Origin: Protula sp. h YS-2021
Lineage: Eukaryota; Annelida; Polychaeta; Sabellida; Serpulidae
NCBI GenBank assembly: GCA_949752745.1
Contig: OX457029.1
Span: forward strand, 42,890,500 to 42,954,499
Direction: 5' to 3'
Length of the DNA: 64,000 nt
Below the pieces are notes generated by a model. The model was not told where the DNA came from. It ran no database searches and saw only the letters and a list, made by a program, of their open reading frames with translations. A program made the position numbers and the translations under genes. Below are positions 32,601-44,471 of this stretch, in pieces; within the stretch, counting starts at the first letter, position 1, and the number at the start of each line of letters is the position of its first letter.

Positions 32601-33069
32601 TGCAGACAAATTCTTCCTTTTGAAATTCCGTTGTAAAATCGGTTTTCCAGTGACATATGTTTTGTTTACATGAAATTTCCAACGAAGTCGTTGTTATGTA
32701 ACAGCTGACCTCTGATGAGACCAATCTGTTACCTCTACGACGGTTCGGTCTGTTGTGTATAACACCTTTTTACTCCGCAGACTCACCGCAGATTCCTCAA
32801 AAATAGTGCTCATAAGGGAGGAAACAATTTCAAACATCTATCGTTTCTGTTCTTATGCATAAAAGCTAGATCCTTTCAGATGTCAGCTATTTCATAACAG
32901 CGGTTCTGTGTCACCACAGATAGATAGTTTAAAGTGCATGAGTACTGTTTGCGCGGAAGTAGAGGTTGGTTGTAGGACAACAACGCATGGAAGTACACGT
33001 GAACGAAGAGGCTATAAGCACCACAGAGTGACAGTAGACCGTCTAAATTCAGGAGAGGCTGTTGTCAGC

Positions 33070-33515
33070 CAAAAGCTCCAGTACCACCTGGTGGCACTGG
33101 GGCCAGAGGTGGCACTTGGGCTCAGAGGTGGTCCTGGGGCTCCACGCTGTTTTAAATGCAAATAACTCGTTCTTTAATCAGCATTTCACACAAACTTACA
33201 ATCAATCAAGAAGAATAAGTCAGGACACGTTGATTAAAGACCTCAAAATCAATTTCGTGATATGGCACTGGCCAACAGAACAGGTGGTGGCACTGGGGCT
33301 CAGAGGTAGTACTGGGGCTTCACGCTGTTTTAAATGCAAATAACTCGTTCTTTAATCAGCAATTCACACAAACTTACAATCAATCAAGAAGAATAAGTCA
33401 GGACACGTTGATTAAAGACCTCAAAATCAATTTCGTGCCATGGCACTGGCCAACAGGACAGGTGGTGGCACTGGGGCTCAGAGATAGTACTGGGGCTCCA
33501 CGCTATTTTATATTG
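33070..33515 (+). repeat. 178-bp tandem repeat, ~2.4 copies
   Basis: CGCTGTTTTAAATGCAAATA recurs at 33145 and 33323, with a decayed third at 33501. The GGTGGCACTGGGG phrase has an inverted relative at 50780-50815. This array is unrelated in sequence to the 178-bp array at 29.8 kb. Confidence 0.8.
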
Positions 33516-33618
33516 CAAGAATTTTATTCATGATCAAGATGCTCTAAATGTAGTCCATTAAAAGAAAAGGATATATGGCAATTCTGTATTTGACAATATA
33601 AGAACTTGAATGAATAAC

Positions 33619-33732
33619 TGTTGTGTATATGCGTAGCCAGTGACTGCCGGTTGTAAATAAAGACATGGCGGCAACTTGGCGTCTGTTTAGTTTCAATTAG
33701 CGTTTCCACGTAGCCACCTCACGCATATGACA
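33619..33732 (+). repeat. 5' LTR of Gypsy element 1
   Basis: Starts TGTTGTGTATATGCG and ends ACGCATATGACA, so the outer ends are themselves a short inverted repeat. It contains an AATAAA. Adjacent DNA at 33733 (AATGGCGACGAGC) is the expected primer-binding position; the tRNA was not identified. Confidence 0.9.
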
Positions 33733-33857
33733 AATGGCGACGAGCAAATCGTGTTGCGTCGGACCGAAGAGGTTATGAGGATCTGGTAGAGAAGAAAGAC
33801 GCAGAGGAAAGTACCGAAGATAACGGAAAAGTGAGTGTTTGCTGAAGTGACTTCTGA

Positions 33858-34420
33858 ATGATGGCATCACTGATCGGACGATTGGAGCCCTTCGAAGAGA
33901 CTGCTGGCGACTGGGAGCTGTACAAGGAGAGGTTAGAGCAGTATTTCGTTGCCAACGACGTAGCCGACGACAAAAAAGTTGCTGTAACTCTTAGTCTGAT
34001 TGGCGGAAAGACCTATTCCTTGCTACATAGCCTGTGTTCACCTAACAAGCCATCAACAAAGACGTTTGAGCAAATTGGTGAGTTGCTACAAGAACATCTC
34101 AGCCCAAAGCCCAACGTGATAGCAGAGAGATACAGGTTCTACAAGCGTCAGCAACAAAGCTGAGTGAGCATTGTGAGTTCAGTGAACGTCTGGCAGAGCA
34201 CCTCAGAGATCAGCTGGTTTGTGGGATAAAGAACGAAAATGTCCTGAAAAGATTGTTGTCAGAGAAGAATTTAACCTACCAGAAGGCCAAGGAGATAGCA
34301 ATCGCCATGGAAATGGCCATGAAGGATGTATCGGAAATCCAGGGAGCATCGGCAAATGTTAACAAGTTGCAGAGGACCACTGGGAATCGTTGTTTCAGGT
34401 GTGGCAGGAATGGTCATGCC
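33858..34420 (+). pseudogene. gag of Gypsy element 1, broken
   Basis: Opens at 33858 with a typical Gypsy capsid-like region (residues 1-101), then hits TGA at 34161-34163. The downstream capsid part continues in another frame from about 34160, with an apparent loss of roughly ten codons at the junction. Two CCHC zinc knuckles follow: the first starts with CFRCGRNGH near 34390 and is split by a one-base frame change near 34423, the second, CHNCGKQGHIKRRC, is intact in the pol frame. Gag would form the particle and bind RNA; this copy cannot make it whole. Confidence 0.8.
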
Positions 34421-34423
34421 CCG

Positions 34424-35940
34424 AGGAATGCCGTTTTAAGGATGAGAAATGCCACAACTGCGGTAAGCAAGGCCACATCAAGAGAAGATGCAAGATGAAG
34501 AAATCCGGTAAGTCATCTTCCGAGAGCAAAAAGACCGGGACAGACCAGTTTAAGAAGCGAAAGCCAAAGAAGAAAGTTTTTTATGTTGATGATGACGAAG
34601 TGACCACTGATAGTGAAGATTCTAATGGCGACAGCACTTCCTGTTCAGATCTCGGCTATACGGAAGTTGTCTGCGATGTAAACAACAATAGCGGGAAGAA
34701 ATGTGCGTCCATTACGATCAGACCTAAATTAAACGGTAAAATGATCAAAATGGAGCTTGATACAGGATCTGCGCTTTCGATAATATCGAAAAGGGATTAT
34801 CAGCGCCATCTTGGTAAATTACGGCTGCGGAGAACAAACGTTGTGTTAAAAACCTATACTGGAGAATGTGTAAGGCCAGAGGGGTACGTGAATGTTCTGG
34901 TGGAACACGAAGGTAAGGAACATCGTTTGCGGCTGTACATTCTTCACGGGGGAGGTCCATCTTTGTTCGGTAGAGATTGGCTCCGACACATCAAGTTAAA
35001 CTTGCACGAAATCAAGTCCATACGGATGGCTCGAGGCAAGAAGAAATTAGACCATCTTCTAGAAAAGTACAGTGAGTGTTTCGGCAAAGAACTGCGCGAG
35101 CTAAAAGGGATAACTGCGAAGTTACATCTCAAAGAAGGAGTTACCCCTAAATTTTGCAAACCCAGACAAGTCCCGTTTGCAATGAGAGGCAAGGTCGACA
35201 AGGAGCTGGACAACATGGTGAGTAAAGGGATCCTTTCACCGGTAGAGTGGAGTGATGGGGCTGCACCCATTGTCCCAATTCTGAAGAAGGACGGTTCTGT
35301 CAGGATATGCGGCGATTTTAAGGTCACTGTCAACCAACAGCTCAATGTTGACTCGTACCCATTGCCTACTATTGAGAGCATGTTAGCAACATTGGCAGGT
35401 GGAGAGAAATTTTCAAAGATAGACCTCAAAACGGCGTATCTTCAAATGGTAGTGGACGTAGAATCGAGAAAATACCTGACCATCAACACACAGAAAGGAC
35501 TTTTTGTTTTCAATCGACTGGCGTATGGTATTTCCCCAGCTGCTTCTATTTGGCAACGCGCAATTGAACAGGTTTTAAAAGGTTTCAAAAACGTGCAGTG
35601 TATTTTGGATGACATGATAATCACCGGTTCAGACGATGATGATCACCTATGTATCCTCGAGAAAGTCTTTCAGCGATTAATAGAATACGGCCTTAAAGTC
35701 AACCCCAACAAGTGTGAGTTTTTCAAAGATTTCATTGAATTTTGTGCTCACATCGTCGACAGAGACGGAATCCACAAGACCGATTCGAAAGTCAAGGCAG
35801 TTACAGATGCGCCAGCTCCAAGAAATGTTTCTGAATTACGAAGCTTGGTCGCCCTGGTGAACTACTACCACCGCTTCCTACCCAACTTGTCTACGATACT
35901 ACATCCATTGCATCAGTTGCTCCACAAAAATGGCTATGGA
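34424..35940 (+). pseudogene. Protease and reverse transcriptase of Gypsy element 1
   Basis: One open frame carries the second zinc knuckle, an aspartic protease motif LDTGSALSII near 34755-34785, and reverse transcriptase with YPLPTIESML, FSKIDLKTAY and LAYGISPAA. The catalytic box reads ILDDM at 35602-35616, so the usual tyrosine of YxDD is isoleucine. The frame is lost near 35935, before RNase H, and stops at 36003. Confidence 0.85.
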
Positions 35941-37895
35941 CAGACTCATGTGAAACGGCTTTTAAGAAAACGAAGGATCTCATCATATCTGATCTTGTTT
36001 TAGCACATTATGATCCGAAACTGCCGCTTCGACTGCACTGTGACGCATCGTCAAAAGGTATTTCTGGAGTTATTTCGCATATCTACCAGGATGGAAGCGA
36101 ACGCCCCATTAGTTTTGCATCCCGAACATTGTCAAAAGCTGAACAAAATTACTCGCAAATCGATCGAGAGGCCCTCAGCATCATTTGCAGCATCAAGAAA
36201 TTCAATATGTACCTGTTTGTCCGGAAATTTACTCTAGTTACCGACTGTAAAGTTTTGGTTTCGATCTTCAATCCCAAAAAAGGTATTTCAACAACTACGG
36301 CTTCGCGGATGCAAAGATACACCATTTTCCTTACTGGCTATAATTATGAAATTGAATACAGAAAGACAAGTGAACACGCCAACGCTGACGGGTTAAGTAG
36401 ACTACCCCTTCCGGTAAGCCAGAAAAATTCGTCAGGAGAGAGAGCAATATTCTACGCTGCCCTACACGACAATTTTCCGATTTCATTCAAACAAATTGCC
36501 CAGGCAACGTCAAAAGACCAGGTATTGTCTAGAGTTTTCGAATTCACCAGAAATGGCTGGCCCGGTAAAGTTGAAGAAGATCTTTCTCCTTATCATTCAC
36601 ATGAATCAGAATTATCTATTTCACAAGAGTGTCTGCTCATTGGAAACAGAGTGGTTATTCCGGAAAAGTTCCAGAGAGCATTCCTGCAAGAACTCCATAG
36701 TGCCCATCCTGGTATGGTGAAAATGAAAAAATTGGCTAGATCGTACATTTGGTGGCCCAACATCGACAGAGATATCGAAACACAAGCTAAAATGTTCCCG
36801 AGCTGCTTAGAGATAAGCAAAGCTCCAACAAAAGCTACAGTGCACCCCTGGGAATGGCCAAGTCAGCCGTGGAAAAGGATCCACATTGATTTTGCAGGAC
36901 CTTTTCAAGGCCATATGTTTATCATAATAGTCGATGCACACTCCAGATGGCCAGAGGTACGGATTATGGAAAAAATCACTGCCCCGGAAACTGTCAAAGT
37001 ACTTCAAGAACTGTTTAGCGCCTATGGAATTTGTGATGTTATCTGTACAGACAATGGTACAACCTTCCATTCTGAAGCCTTCCAGAAATTCTTGAAACTA
37101 CATGGAATTATTCACAAAACTACGAGTCCTTTTAAACCCTCGCGAAACGGTTTAGCAGAGCGTATGGTTCAGAGTCTGAAATCTAGTCTCAAATCGATGA
37201 AGCACGAACCTCGTTCAATGCACGAGAAAGTAGCCAAATTTCTACTCATGTATCGATCAACTAAAAACGCAACTACTAACGAGACCCCATCCTTGTTATT
37301 CCTAGGACGTGAAATCAAAACAAGGCTGGATTTGGCAAAACCTAGTTTGCGCGACATCGTTTACAGAAATGTAAACACGAAAGACGAATTTCAGCGCCGT
37401 TCTTTAAGTGTGGGTGATGAAGTGCTTGTGAGGGACTATCGACAAAAGCACGGAAAATGGACATTTGCAGTTATCTCGCGAAAAATCGGAACGTTAATGT
37501 ATGAAGTTTTGGTTGACAATTCGATTTGGAGAAGACACGTTGACCAAATCCGTTGTTCACAACACCCGGTTGAAGAAAAACCTATCAAGAGCGATAATAC
37601 CCCTCAACCATCAACTGTTTTACCCAAGCTCACTGAACCTAACCCAACAGTAGACCGTGCAGCTATTCCGTGTAGCATAGCGCCATCTACATCTGGTGAA
37701 ACCATGATTTCGAAAGAGAAACCCGCTGTTTCTAGCCGTAAAACTGTGACAGTTAGTATTCCAGAGCCATCTGTCAATGTTTCACACCCCGTTTCACCGG
37801 CTAAAGCAAAAACTGAAATTTCAAGTGTCGGTGGTCGTGTATCGCGATCAGGTCGTTCTGTAAGATCGCCAAAGAAGTACGGTTTCGAGGACTAA
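35935..37895 (+). pseudogene. RNase H and integrase of Gypsy element 1
   Basis: The coding continues in a shifted frame from about 35935 to TAA at 37893-37895. RNase H (LHCDASSKGI, REALSI, VTDCK) is followed by integrase. The zinc domain has both histidines, but the first cysteine of its CxxC is phenylalanine (KMFPSC). The catalytic triad is present: D in IDFAGPF, D in CTDNGTTF, E in NGLAERM. The C-terminal tail is S/P/K-rich with no chromodomain seen. The missing zinc-domain cysteine would be expected to harm integration. Confidence 0.85.
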
Positions 37896-38558
37896 CTTTT
37901 AGTTAAATGTACAATTAAGATATTTTGCTATATTCAATTATTATTTATTAATTCTAAGCCAATATTGACGTTTTATGTTTTTTTAATGTTGTACAGGTGC
38001 TGATTTGATAGCTGATTGCAGTTCAGTTAAAGTGCTGATAACGTTGCTGTAATGTTGAAAAATTTTACAGTTAATAGACATTTCACCTGCTGTAATTGTG
38101 TACGGTAAATATAAAGAGAAGAGGATTTTGGATTTATCTTTTGCATTTAATTGCTTATAATATATCTGAACTAAGTGGCAAGTTTAAGGTTATGGTTTAG
38201 ATATCTCTGAAATAGTTATTTTGCGTATTCGTTGTCCTTTATAGTTACTTCGAGCTTCATTTCCATGCCTGTTAAGTGATCCTTGAAGTCACACTCATGG
38301 ATCGAGTTTACGATAAGAGAACGTCCAATCGCAGTGATCGCGATAATATAGAGTAAAGAAAAAAAGGGTTGAAGAAGTAAAATTCCGCAATTTTCAGGTA
38401 ATTTAATTGATATATTCTGTCTAGTATACTTATAAATTTTATATCTTTTTGTTTGATAATCAGATAAAGTGTTCAACTGAATGCTGGTAGCAAAATAGCA
38501 GTTAAAGCACAGTTAAGCAGTAATCTACACAGTAAGTCTTGTTTCAGTACGCGGGTAA
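37896..38558 (+). other. 3' noncoding region of Gypsy element 1
   Basis: About 660 bp between the pol stop and the 3' LTR, without a convincing env-like or other frame. The bases just before the LTR (GTACGCGGGTAA) form only a weak polypurine tract. Confidence 0.6.
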
Positions 38559-38672
38559 TATTGTGTATATGCGTAGCCAGTGACTTCCGGTTGTAAATAA
38601 AGACATGGCGGCAACTTGGCGTCTGTTTAGTTTCAATTAGCGTTTCCACGTAGCCACCTCACGCATATGACA
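38559..38672 (+). repeat. 3' LTR of Gypsy element 1
   Basis: 114 bp, differing from the 5' LTR at base 2 (A for G) and at one internal base (T for G). Ends TATGACA. Confidence 0.9.
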
Positions 38673-39297
38673 ATAACAATCAAATTGTTATCCTCTTTGT
38701 ATAGAACTATATAAGACGAATTTATCCATACAGTTAAACGAATGTTAGTTGCGGAGAAAAATACAAATTTCTCGTCCAGTGGGCGGATGGTTAAAGCCCC
38801 AAATAAAAAAGAGAACACCCCGCCGGGTCATTTTTTCACTAAAAAAACGCCGGGCGGGCGGGTAGCCTGGGCGGGGTTGGTCTTAAAATACATTAAAATC
38901 TTAAACCCGCAATATATTTAGCCACCCATGTAGTGTAATAACGACTTGCTATAGTGGTATAATTAAATATGAAACCAGTTTTGTTTTACACTACAACCAT
39001 ATCCTAAATAAAAATCTTTATTGAAATCATTCGGGCTTTTTATCTTCAAAAAGGATACACAAAGACCGATTGCAAGAAAAATGCCGGGTCCTGGGTCACA
39101 GCTGTACTGGTTGATTAAAAAAAGGGATCATTCGACCATGTGTCTTTTGGGGGGTAATAAAAGTAAGTCGGCCGGGTGGTCATTTTTCCCTGAAATGGAT
39201 GAGAAACTAGAATTTTTTTCTTCCTAGCCTTAATGTTTCATTTTTAGCATCAAATCTCATGTAAAAACTGTGCTTATTTTATTTAAAATAAGAAAAA

Positions 39298-39694
39298 TGC
39301 TGTGAAAAATGTAAACAAATCAGAAAAGAAATATTTATAATTCAAAGTCAATTATACATTTGCCATTAGCAGCGTATTCCGTAAGCATGGCAATGTCATC
39401 ATCGGTTCGATTTTTTGTCCACCTACTGTTTGCCAGATGGTACTTTTTTGGGCGATAGAAAAACTGTCGATCTAATGTTTGCATCAAATTCTGTCTTCAA
39501 CGGATGAAAAAATTAAGTCTAAAGTATAAATGATTATCATTAAATGAACTAATTGACACATGTAAAAAATGTAACAAATGAGAAAAGAAATATTTATCAT
39601 TCAAAGTCAATTATATATTTGACATTAGCAGAGTATTCCGTAGGCATGGCAATGTCATCATCGGTTTGCTTTTTATTATTAAATATATATATAT
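39298..39694 (-). pseudogene. Two C-terminal exon fragments of the HMGXB3-like gene
   Basis: On the minus strand, 39485-39346 reads a plausible last exon after an ATTAG acceptor, including YRPKKYHLANSRW and TDDDIAMLTEYAANGKCIID, then TAA. A second, diverged copy of its end lies at 39680-39596 (TDDDIAMPTEYSAN). The two copies are about 260 bp apart in direct repeat. They sit on the far side of Gypsy element 2 from the gene body at 47-49.5 kb, on the same strand, so they may be its 3' end. That link is inference. Confidence 0.45.
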
Positions 39695-40885
39695 TGTCAC
39701 GATATTAGCGGGTCCTCGTGTAAGGTGTCGTGTGACTTTCGACGGAGCTCGATTATAACGTTTTATAATTTCTGAAATTTCGCTTATAATTATATCCAGT
39801 GAAACTGCAGTAGAAATGAACTAGTCTCTCAATTGTATATTTTTTTTATTTCTCTTATTCTACTTTATCCACAATGACAACTGTCTGTGCACCAGCACCA
39901 CAAATAACAACTTCCTGTGCACCACTGGGACTCACACCTGACGTGTGGCCTCTATGTTTTCCAAAAACCAACTGCTGCTGGTGCAGCAAGCGCGTTCCTT
40001 AAATACTCGCTGGCAGAACAGCCGCTGCTAATTAAATATGTAACCAATCAAAGAGCTTCCCGCCTAAACTTAGAACCAATAAGAAAATAGCTGCCAAAAA
40101 ACATATGTTCCCAGTGACATACGGGCCAAAAAGTGATGTTTTTGGGAAGATCGCGAACTCTACTACAAAAAGGCTTTGTCGGTAATGATCTATGATATTT
40201 CTAAATAGTTGAAAATTACACGCAAAGTTTGTGCTAGGTAGCACAAAAATTTCACTTGTCTCAAAAACCGACAACATAAAAATTTTTAAACACAAAAATA
40301 CTGCCAGGTGCACAATCTTGGCGCGATCTACACAATGCTACGTGAAACTTGAAATTTCGATATCGACTCCTGGAGATATCCGGTATACTTGATATATAAG
40401 TAAATTTTTGGATGACCCAAAACCTAACAAAACGACATCAAACGAACCTGAAACTAGTTCCGTCGTATTCACTGCATCAAGATCCCCCCAAATCCTAAAC
40501 CAATCGCTGCGGTCCTATCAAGCTCTATACAAAAGCAGCACATCAACAAATGCACCCGTGCACCCATCAGCCACTTCAAGGGAAACACCGCACCGAACGG
40601 TGTGGCTCGGCACTAACATGCGTACCGCATCACAACACACCGTGTAGAGCACAAACAGAATCACCAACACGCTCAGAACTCTCAAAACACTGAACACGAA
40701 ATTCTGACACATGCATGCTCAAAAACTCACTTTTGCGTACTTAAACAGCTAAACATAACCAAAACGACGTATACTGTCGAGATATGCCCTAATCCTTGTT
40801 GAAAGTGGTGATTAAGCCCTAACACTAAAATCAAACTACATGTACATCCGTGAAATGCCATAACAGGTCCAGAGATATTCTGACA
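39695..40885 (-). repeat. 3' LTR of Gypsy element 2
   Basis: 1191 bp, the copy downstream of pol. Apart from one 142-bp tandem duplication and a C-run length change it matches the 5' LTR almost base for base. A polypurine tract (GAGAAGGGGG on the minus strand, 40890-40899) lies just inside it. Confidence 0.92.
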
Positions 40886-41012
40886 ACAACCCCCTTCTCA
40901 AGGAAACACTGGAAGTCGTTTTCTTTCAAAAACGTCAGAATCTTAAAAATTATGTTACAAACTCTTTCTAAAATGCATTTAAGAACAAGAGCCGGTTTCC
41001 GGTACCTAAGTC

Positions 41013-44000
41013 TCACAACTTGCAGAAGCAAGTTTTAGAAACACAAAAGTAGGTCAAAACATACAAAAGATATGAGAAGCACTCAAAATGCACAGAAATA
41101 CACTTTGAAGTAAATAAAAATGAATGATGAACACCAAAGTATCTCAAAACAGTATTATCTTCGAAAGTTCTCAGTCTACTCATGTAGTCTGCACCAAAAT
41201 TTTCAGTCCCCTTAATAGCTTTCACATCGAAAGTGAAATTCTGTAAAAAGAGGGACCAACGCATCAAACGGCTACTCTCCGTCTTTCCTTTTCGAAGGTA
41301 TGCTAGAGGCGCGTGATCGGTTTCGAGAATAAAGTTCTGTCCATACAGGTACTTCTCGAAACGCATTACTCCAAAGACGATTGCGAGGCACTCTCTCTCG
41401 ATGACCGAGTAGTTTTTCTCGCGTTGGAGTAATTTCCTGCTAGCATAAGCGATTGGAAACGCACCGTCGTCGTGGGTTTGCAGGAGGACTGCGCCTAATC
41501 CATCATCTGACGCATCTGTGCGTAACACAAACCGTTTATTCCAGTCTGGGAGTCGCAGTACCGGAGAGCTCGTTAATAGCTCTTTAAGCGTGTCGAACGC
41601 GAGTTGCTGCTTTTCTCCCCAGTCAACGGTGTTTGGTTTTCCTTTCCGTGTCAGATCCGTGAGTGGTGCAGAGATATTAGCGAAGTTCGGTATAAATTTG
41701 CGGTAAAAACCGGCGAGTCCAAGGAACGACCGAACTTGCTTCTTTGTTGTCGGGCGTGGTGCGTTTTTGATTTTCTCGGTCTTCTCAGATTCCATACGCA
41801 CAACGCCGTTGCCAAGGACATGCCCAGTAAAATTGATATCCTTGTATCCAATAAAGCACTTCGATGGTCGTATGGTGAGTTTCGCACCCTTGATCCTTTG
41901 AAACAGTTCCCGTAGCACTACCAAATGCTTTTCCCAACTTTCCGTGTGGGGTAACAGATCATCGACGTAATTGTCTACATGGGGCATATCCCTAAGCAAC
42001 TTCCTCATGACACGGTTGAACGCAGCACCAGAGTTCACCAATCCGAATGCATTCCGTCGAAACTGGTAACTGCCGTTCGGGGTTGAAAACGCGGTGTACT
42101 TCTTGGACGTTTCCTCCATAGGTATCTGCCAGTATCCTTTCGTGCAATCTATCTTGGATAAAAACGAATCCTTTCCGACTTGTGACATAATGTCCTCGTA
42201 ATTGCCCATTGGTTCCGTATCGAACTTAGTGATGGCATTCAAGCGTCTGTAATCAACACAGAATCTGTTGGAGCCATCTTTCTTTTTCACCAATACAATG
42301 GGCGAATTGTATTCGGAATTCGTTTCCTCGATGATTCCAGCGTCTAGCATCTTCTTGACTTCATCGTCAATATCCTTTCGTTTTGAGTATGGTACTGGGT
42401 ACGGCTTCACGCGTACTGGTTCTTGTGTGGTAAGTTCAATCTTGTGTACGCCCAAATCCGTTTCACCAGGAACATCTGTAAAGATCGCCTCAAATTCCCG
42501 GAGGAGATTCCTGACGTCTCGCTTCTGCGCATCAGTTAACTCATTGCTGATGTTGACATCGTTGATTCCCTCCGTCTGCTCTGTTTCAGGGACACTAAGT
42601 AGAGGAGAATCAAAATCATCCATCTCGTCATCGGTTGTGACGGCCATCCTTGCGAACGCCGCTATAGTGTCCTCATCTTGCGTCTCTTCGTCACTCTCTT
42701 CGTCTTTGTCCTTTGTGTCATCTACAGGTTCTCCTTGTCTTTCGACGTAAGCTTTCAAGAAGTTCGCGTGGAACACTTTCCGTTTGCCGTTAACATCCAC
42801 TACATAGTCCATGCGGTTCAACACTTTGGTGACTGTGTATGGGCCTTTCCACTGGAGAAGAAGTTTGTTGGCTGCGGTTGGCAATAACAGATAGACCTTT
42901 TGTCCAACGGTGAATCGCCTATCTTTCGTCTTCCTGTCATAGTGATGACGATATTTGCCTTGGGCTTCCATCAAACTCTCCCGAGCGACCTGACACGTTT
43001 CTTCGAGACGGTTACGTAAAGTCGCGACATACTCGTATGTGTTCCGCACTTCGTCTGATGTGTCTTCATCCAGCCAGATGTCTTTTAGTATATCCAGAGG
43101 TCCGCGCACCTTTCGCCCATACAATAACTCAAACGGCGAAATTCCGGTGCTAGCCTGTGGTACTTCTCTGTATGCGAACAATACGGCTGGTAAATAGCGA
43201 TCCCAGTCTCTTGGCCTCTCCTTGCACATTCTCGTTAACATTCCCTTTAACACTCCGTTTATGCGTTCACAGAGTCCGTTGCACTTTGGGTTGTAGGGGG
43301 TCGTGAACAGCTGTTTAACGGAGATCAGTCTGCAGACTTCTGCCATCAGATCTGACGTAAACTGCGTTCCTTGGTCACTCAGCACTTCACGCGGAAATCC
43401 AACACGGCTGAATACTTCTAGAAGTGCTTCTGCGACAACAACCGTCTCAATTCGCTTGAGTGGGATCGCTTCCGGGTAGCGCGTGGCATAGTCGACAACT
43501 GTAAGGATGTATCGGTTGCCGCTCTCCGCAATCGGTGTTATCGGTCCGATCAGGTCCACTGCAACTCTGTCGAATGGTGTCTCCATTAAAGGCATTTCAC
43601 CCAGCGGAACCTTGTTCACGCGTCCTTTTGGAATGGTGCGCTGGCACACGTCACAGGACTGACAAAACCGTTTCACATCGGCGTCTATCCGTGGCCAGTG
43701 AAAGTTCGCGGTGATCCTGACTGTTGTCTTCTTGATACCCAAGTGTCCACCAATAATCGATTCGTGAGCGAGTGACATGATTCGCGATCGTAATGGTGTT
43801 GGTAACACGATTTGCTTCAGCTGCACCTCGAGTTCTCCCTTGAACTCAAAAAAGTAGCGCATGAGTATTCCTTTCTTCACAGCATAGCGATAACTTCCAC
43901 TCTTTCGCGTTTTGAATATCGTCTTGTTGTCGGCGTGCTCAAAGAACTTTGTAAGCGATTCATCAGCGTTTTGCATCTCTTTGAGCTGGTCTGAGCTGAC

Positions 44001-44471
44001 GATATCCAATTTCACCTCCGGAGTTACTAGTGGCTGCTTTGGCTGTTGAGCTTTAACACTCTGTTCACGGGTCACTGTAGCCATTACTGTAGATGTTTCC
44101 ACCCGTTCCATTCCTTCCGTCTCGACACTTTCTGTTTTGACACAGACGTCGTTAGGTACTTCTTGAACCCTAAGGTCGACGTTCATTTCATCTGGTAGTA
44201 TGTTTCCAATGATCAGATCGTACGGTGGATTCTGCACTACCATCGCATTCAGTAATCCACTGTAAATAGGCGTTTCGACATTTACGCGTGCCATTGGGAA
44301 TCTCCGGATGGTACCGTCCATCAAAACGCAGTCACTGATTTCTCCTGTCATTTCACTATCCCTAACAAGGTCTTTGCAGACAACCGCACTGTCACAACCT
44401 GTATCGCGCAGGACTATCACTCTTTCTCCAGAAACTAGTCCTCTGTATAACGGGAGTCGCTTACTGGCCAT
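41013..44471 (-). CDS. pol: Pol polyprotein of Gypsy element 2 (PR-INT-RT-RNaseH), intact
   Basis: 1152 residues. Protease has DTGC at 23-26. Integrase: zinc domain H236, H243, C270, C273; catalytic D306, D366 and E402 with 35 residues between the last two; GPY motif at 543-545. An acidic linker (about 580-640) follows. Reverse transcriptase spans about 655-900 with YVDD at 835-838. RNase H has D986, E1025 and D1052. All catalytic residues are present. The frame differs from the zinc-knuckle frame upstream and overlaps it (44435-44471), with the shift expected for -1 frameshifting, but no slippery site was proven; the ATG at 44471 may not be the real start. Confidence 0.93.
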   Translation of the reverse strand: MASKRLPLYRGLVSGERVIVLRDTGCDSAVVCKDLVRDSEMTGEISDCVLMDGTIRRFPMARVNVETPIYSGLLNAMVVQNPPYDLIIGNILPDEMNVDLRVQEVPNDVCVKTESVETEGMERVETSTVMATVTREQSVKAQQPKQPLVTPEVKLDIVSSDQLKEMQNADESLTKFFEHADNKTIFKTRKSGSYRYAVKKGILMRYFFEFKGELEVQLKQIVLPTPLRSRIMSLAHESIIGGHLGIKKTTVRITANFHWPRIDADVKRFCQSCDVCQRTIPKGRVNKVPLGEMPLMETPFDRVAVDLIGPITPIAESGNRYILTVVDYATRYPEAIPLKRIETVVVAEALLEVFSRVGFPREVLSDQGTQFTSDLMAEVCRLISVKQLFTTPYNPKCNGLCERINGVLKGMLTRMCKERPRDWDRYLPAVLFAYREVPQASTGISPFELLYGRKVRGPLDILKDIWLDEDTSDEVRNTYEYVATLRNRLEETCQVARESLMEAQGKYRHHYDRKTKDRRFTVGQKVYLLLPTAANKLLLQWKGPYTVTKVLNRMDYVVDVNGKRKVFHANFLKAYVERQGEPVDDTKDKDEESDEETQDEDTIAAFARMAVTTDDEMDDFDSPLLSVPETEQTEGINDVNISNELTDAQKRDVRNLLREFEAIFTDVPGETDLGVHKIELTTQEPVRVKPYPVPYSKRKDIDDEVKKMLDAGIIEETNSEYNSPIVLVKKKDGSNRFCVDYRRLNAITKFDTEPMGNYEDIMSQVGKDSFLSKIDCTKGYWQIPMEETSKKYTAFSTPNGSYQFRRNAFGLVNSGAAFNRVMRKLLRDMPHVDNYVDDLLPHTESWEKHLVVLRELFQRIKGAKLTIRPSKCFIGYKDINFTGHVLGNGVVRMESEKTEKIKNAPRPTTKKQVRSFLGLAGFYRKFIPNFANISAPLTDLTRKGKPNTVDWGEKQQLAFDTLKELLTSSPVLRLPDWNKRFVLRTDASDDGLGAVLLQTHDDGAFPIAYASRKLLQREKNYSVIERECLAIVFGVMRFEKYLYGQNFILETDHAPLAYLRKGKTESSRLMRWSLFLQNFTFDVKAIKGTENFGADYMSRLRTFEDNTVLRYFGVHHSFLFTSKCISVHFECFSYLLYVLTYFCVSKTCFCKL

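Larger units (their letters stand above)
33619..38672 (+). mobile_element. Ty3/Gypsy LTR retrotransposon with very short LTRs
   Basis: Flanked by ATAAC at 33614-33618 and 38673-38677, a 5-bp target duplication. Both 114-bp LTRs differ at two positions. Order is gag - protease - RT - RNase H - integrase, the normal Gypsy order. Domain style resembles K02A2.6-like (Mag-type) elements of invertebrates. Frameshifts in gag and between RT and RNase H make this copy non-autonomous despite near-identical LTRs. Confidence 0.92.

Noticed and set aside
40408..40712. Short frames in the LTRs, repeated at 46518-46817
   Set aside because: Present twice only because LTRs are duplicated; no protein features.
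42268..42750. Plus-strand frames across the pol and gag of Gypsy element 2
   Set aside because: Antisense shadows of long intact coding frames.
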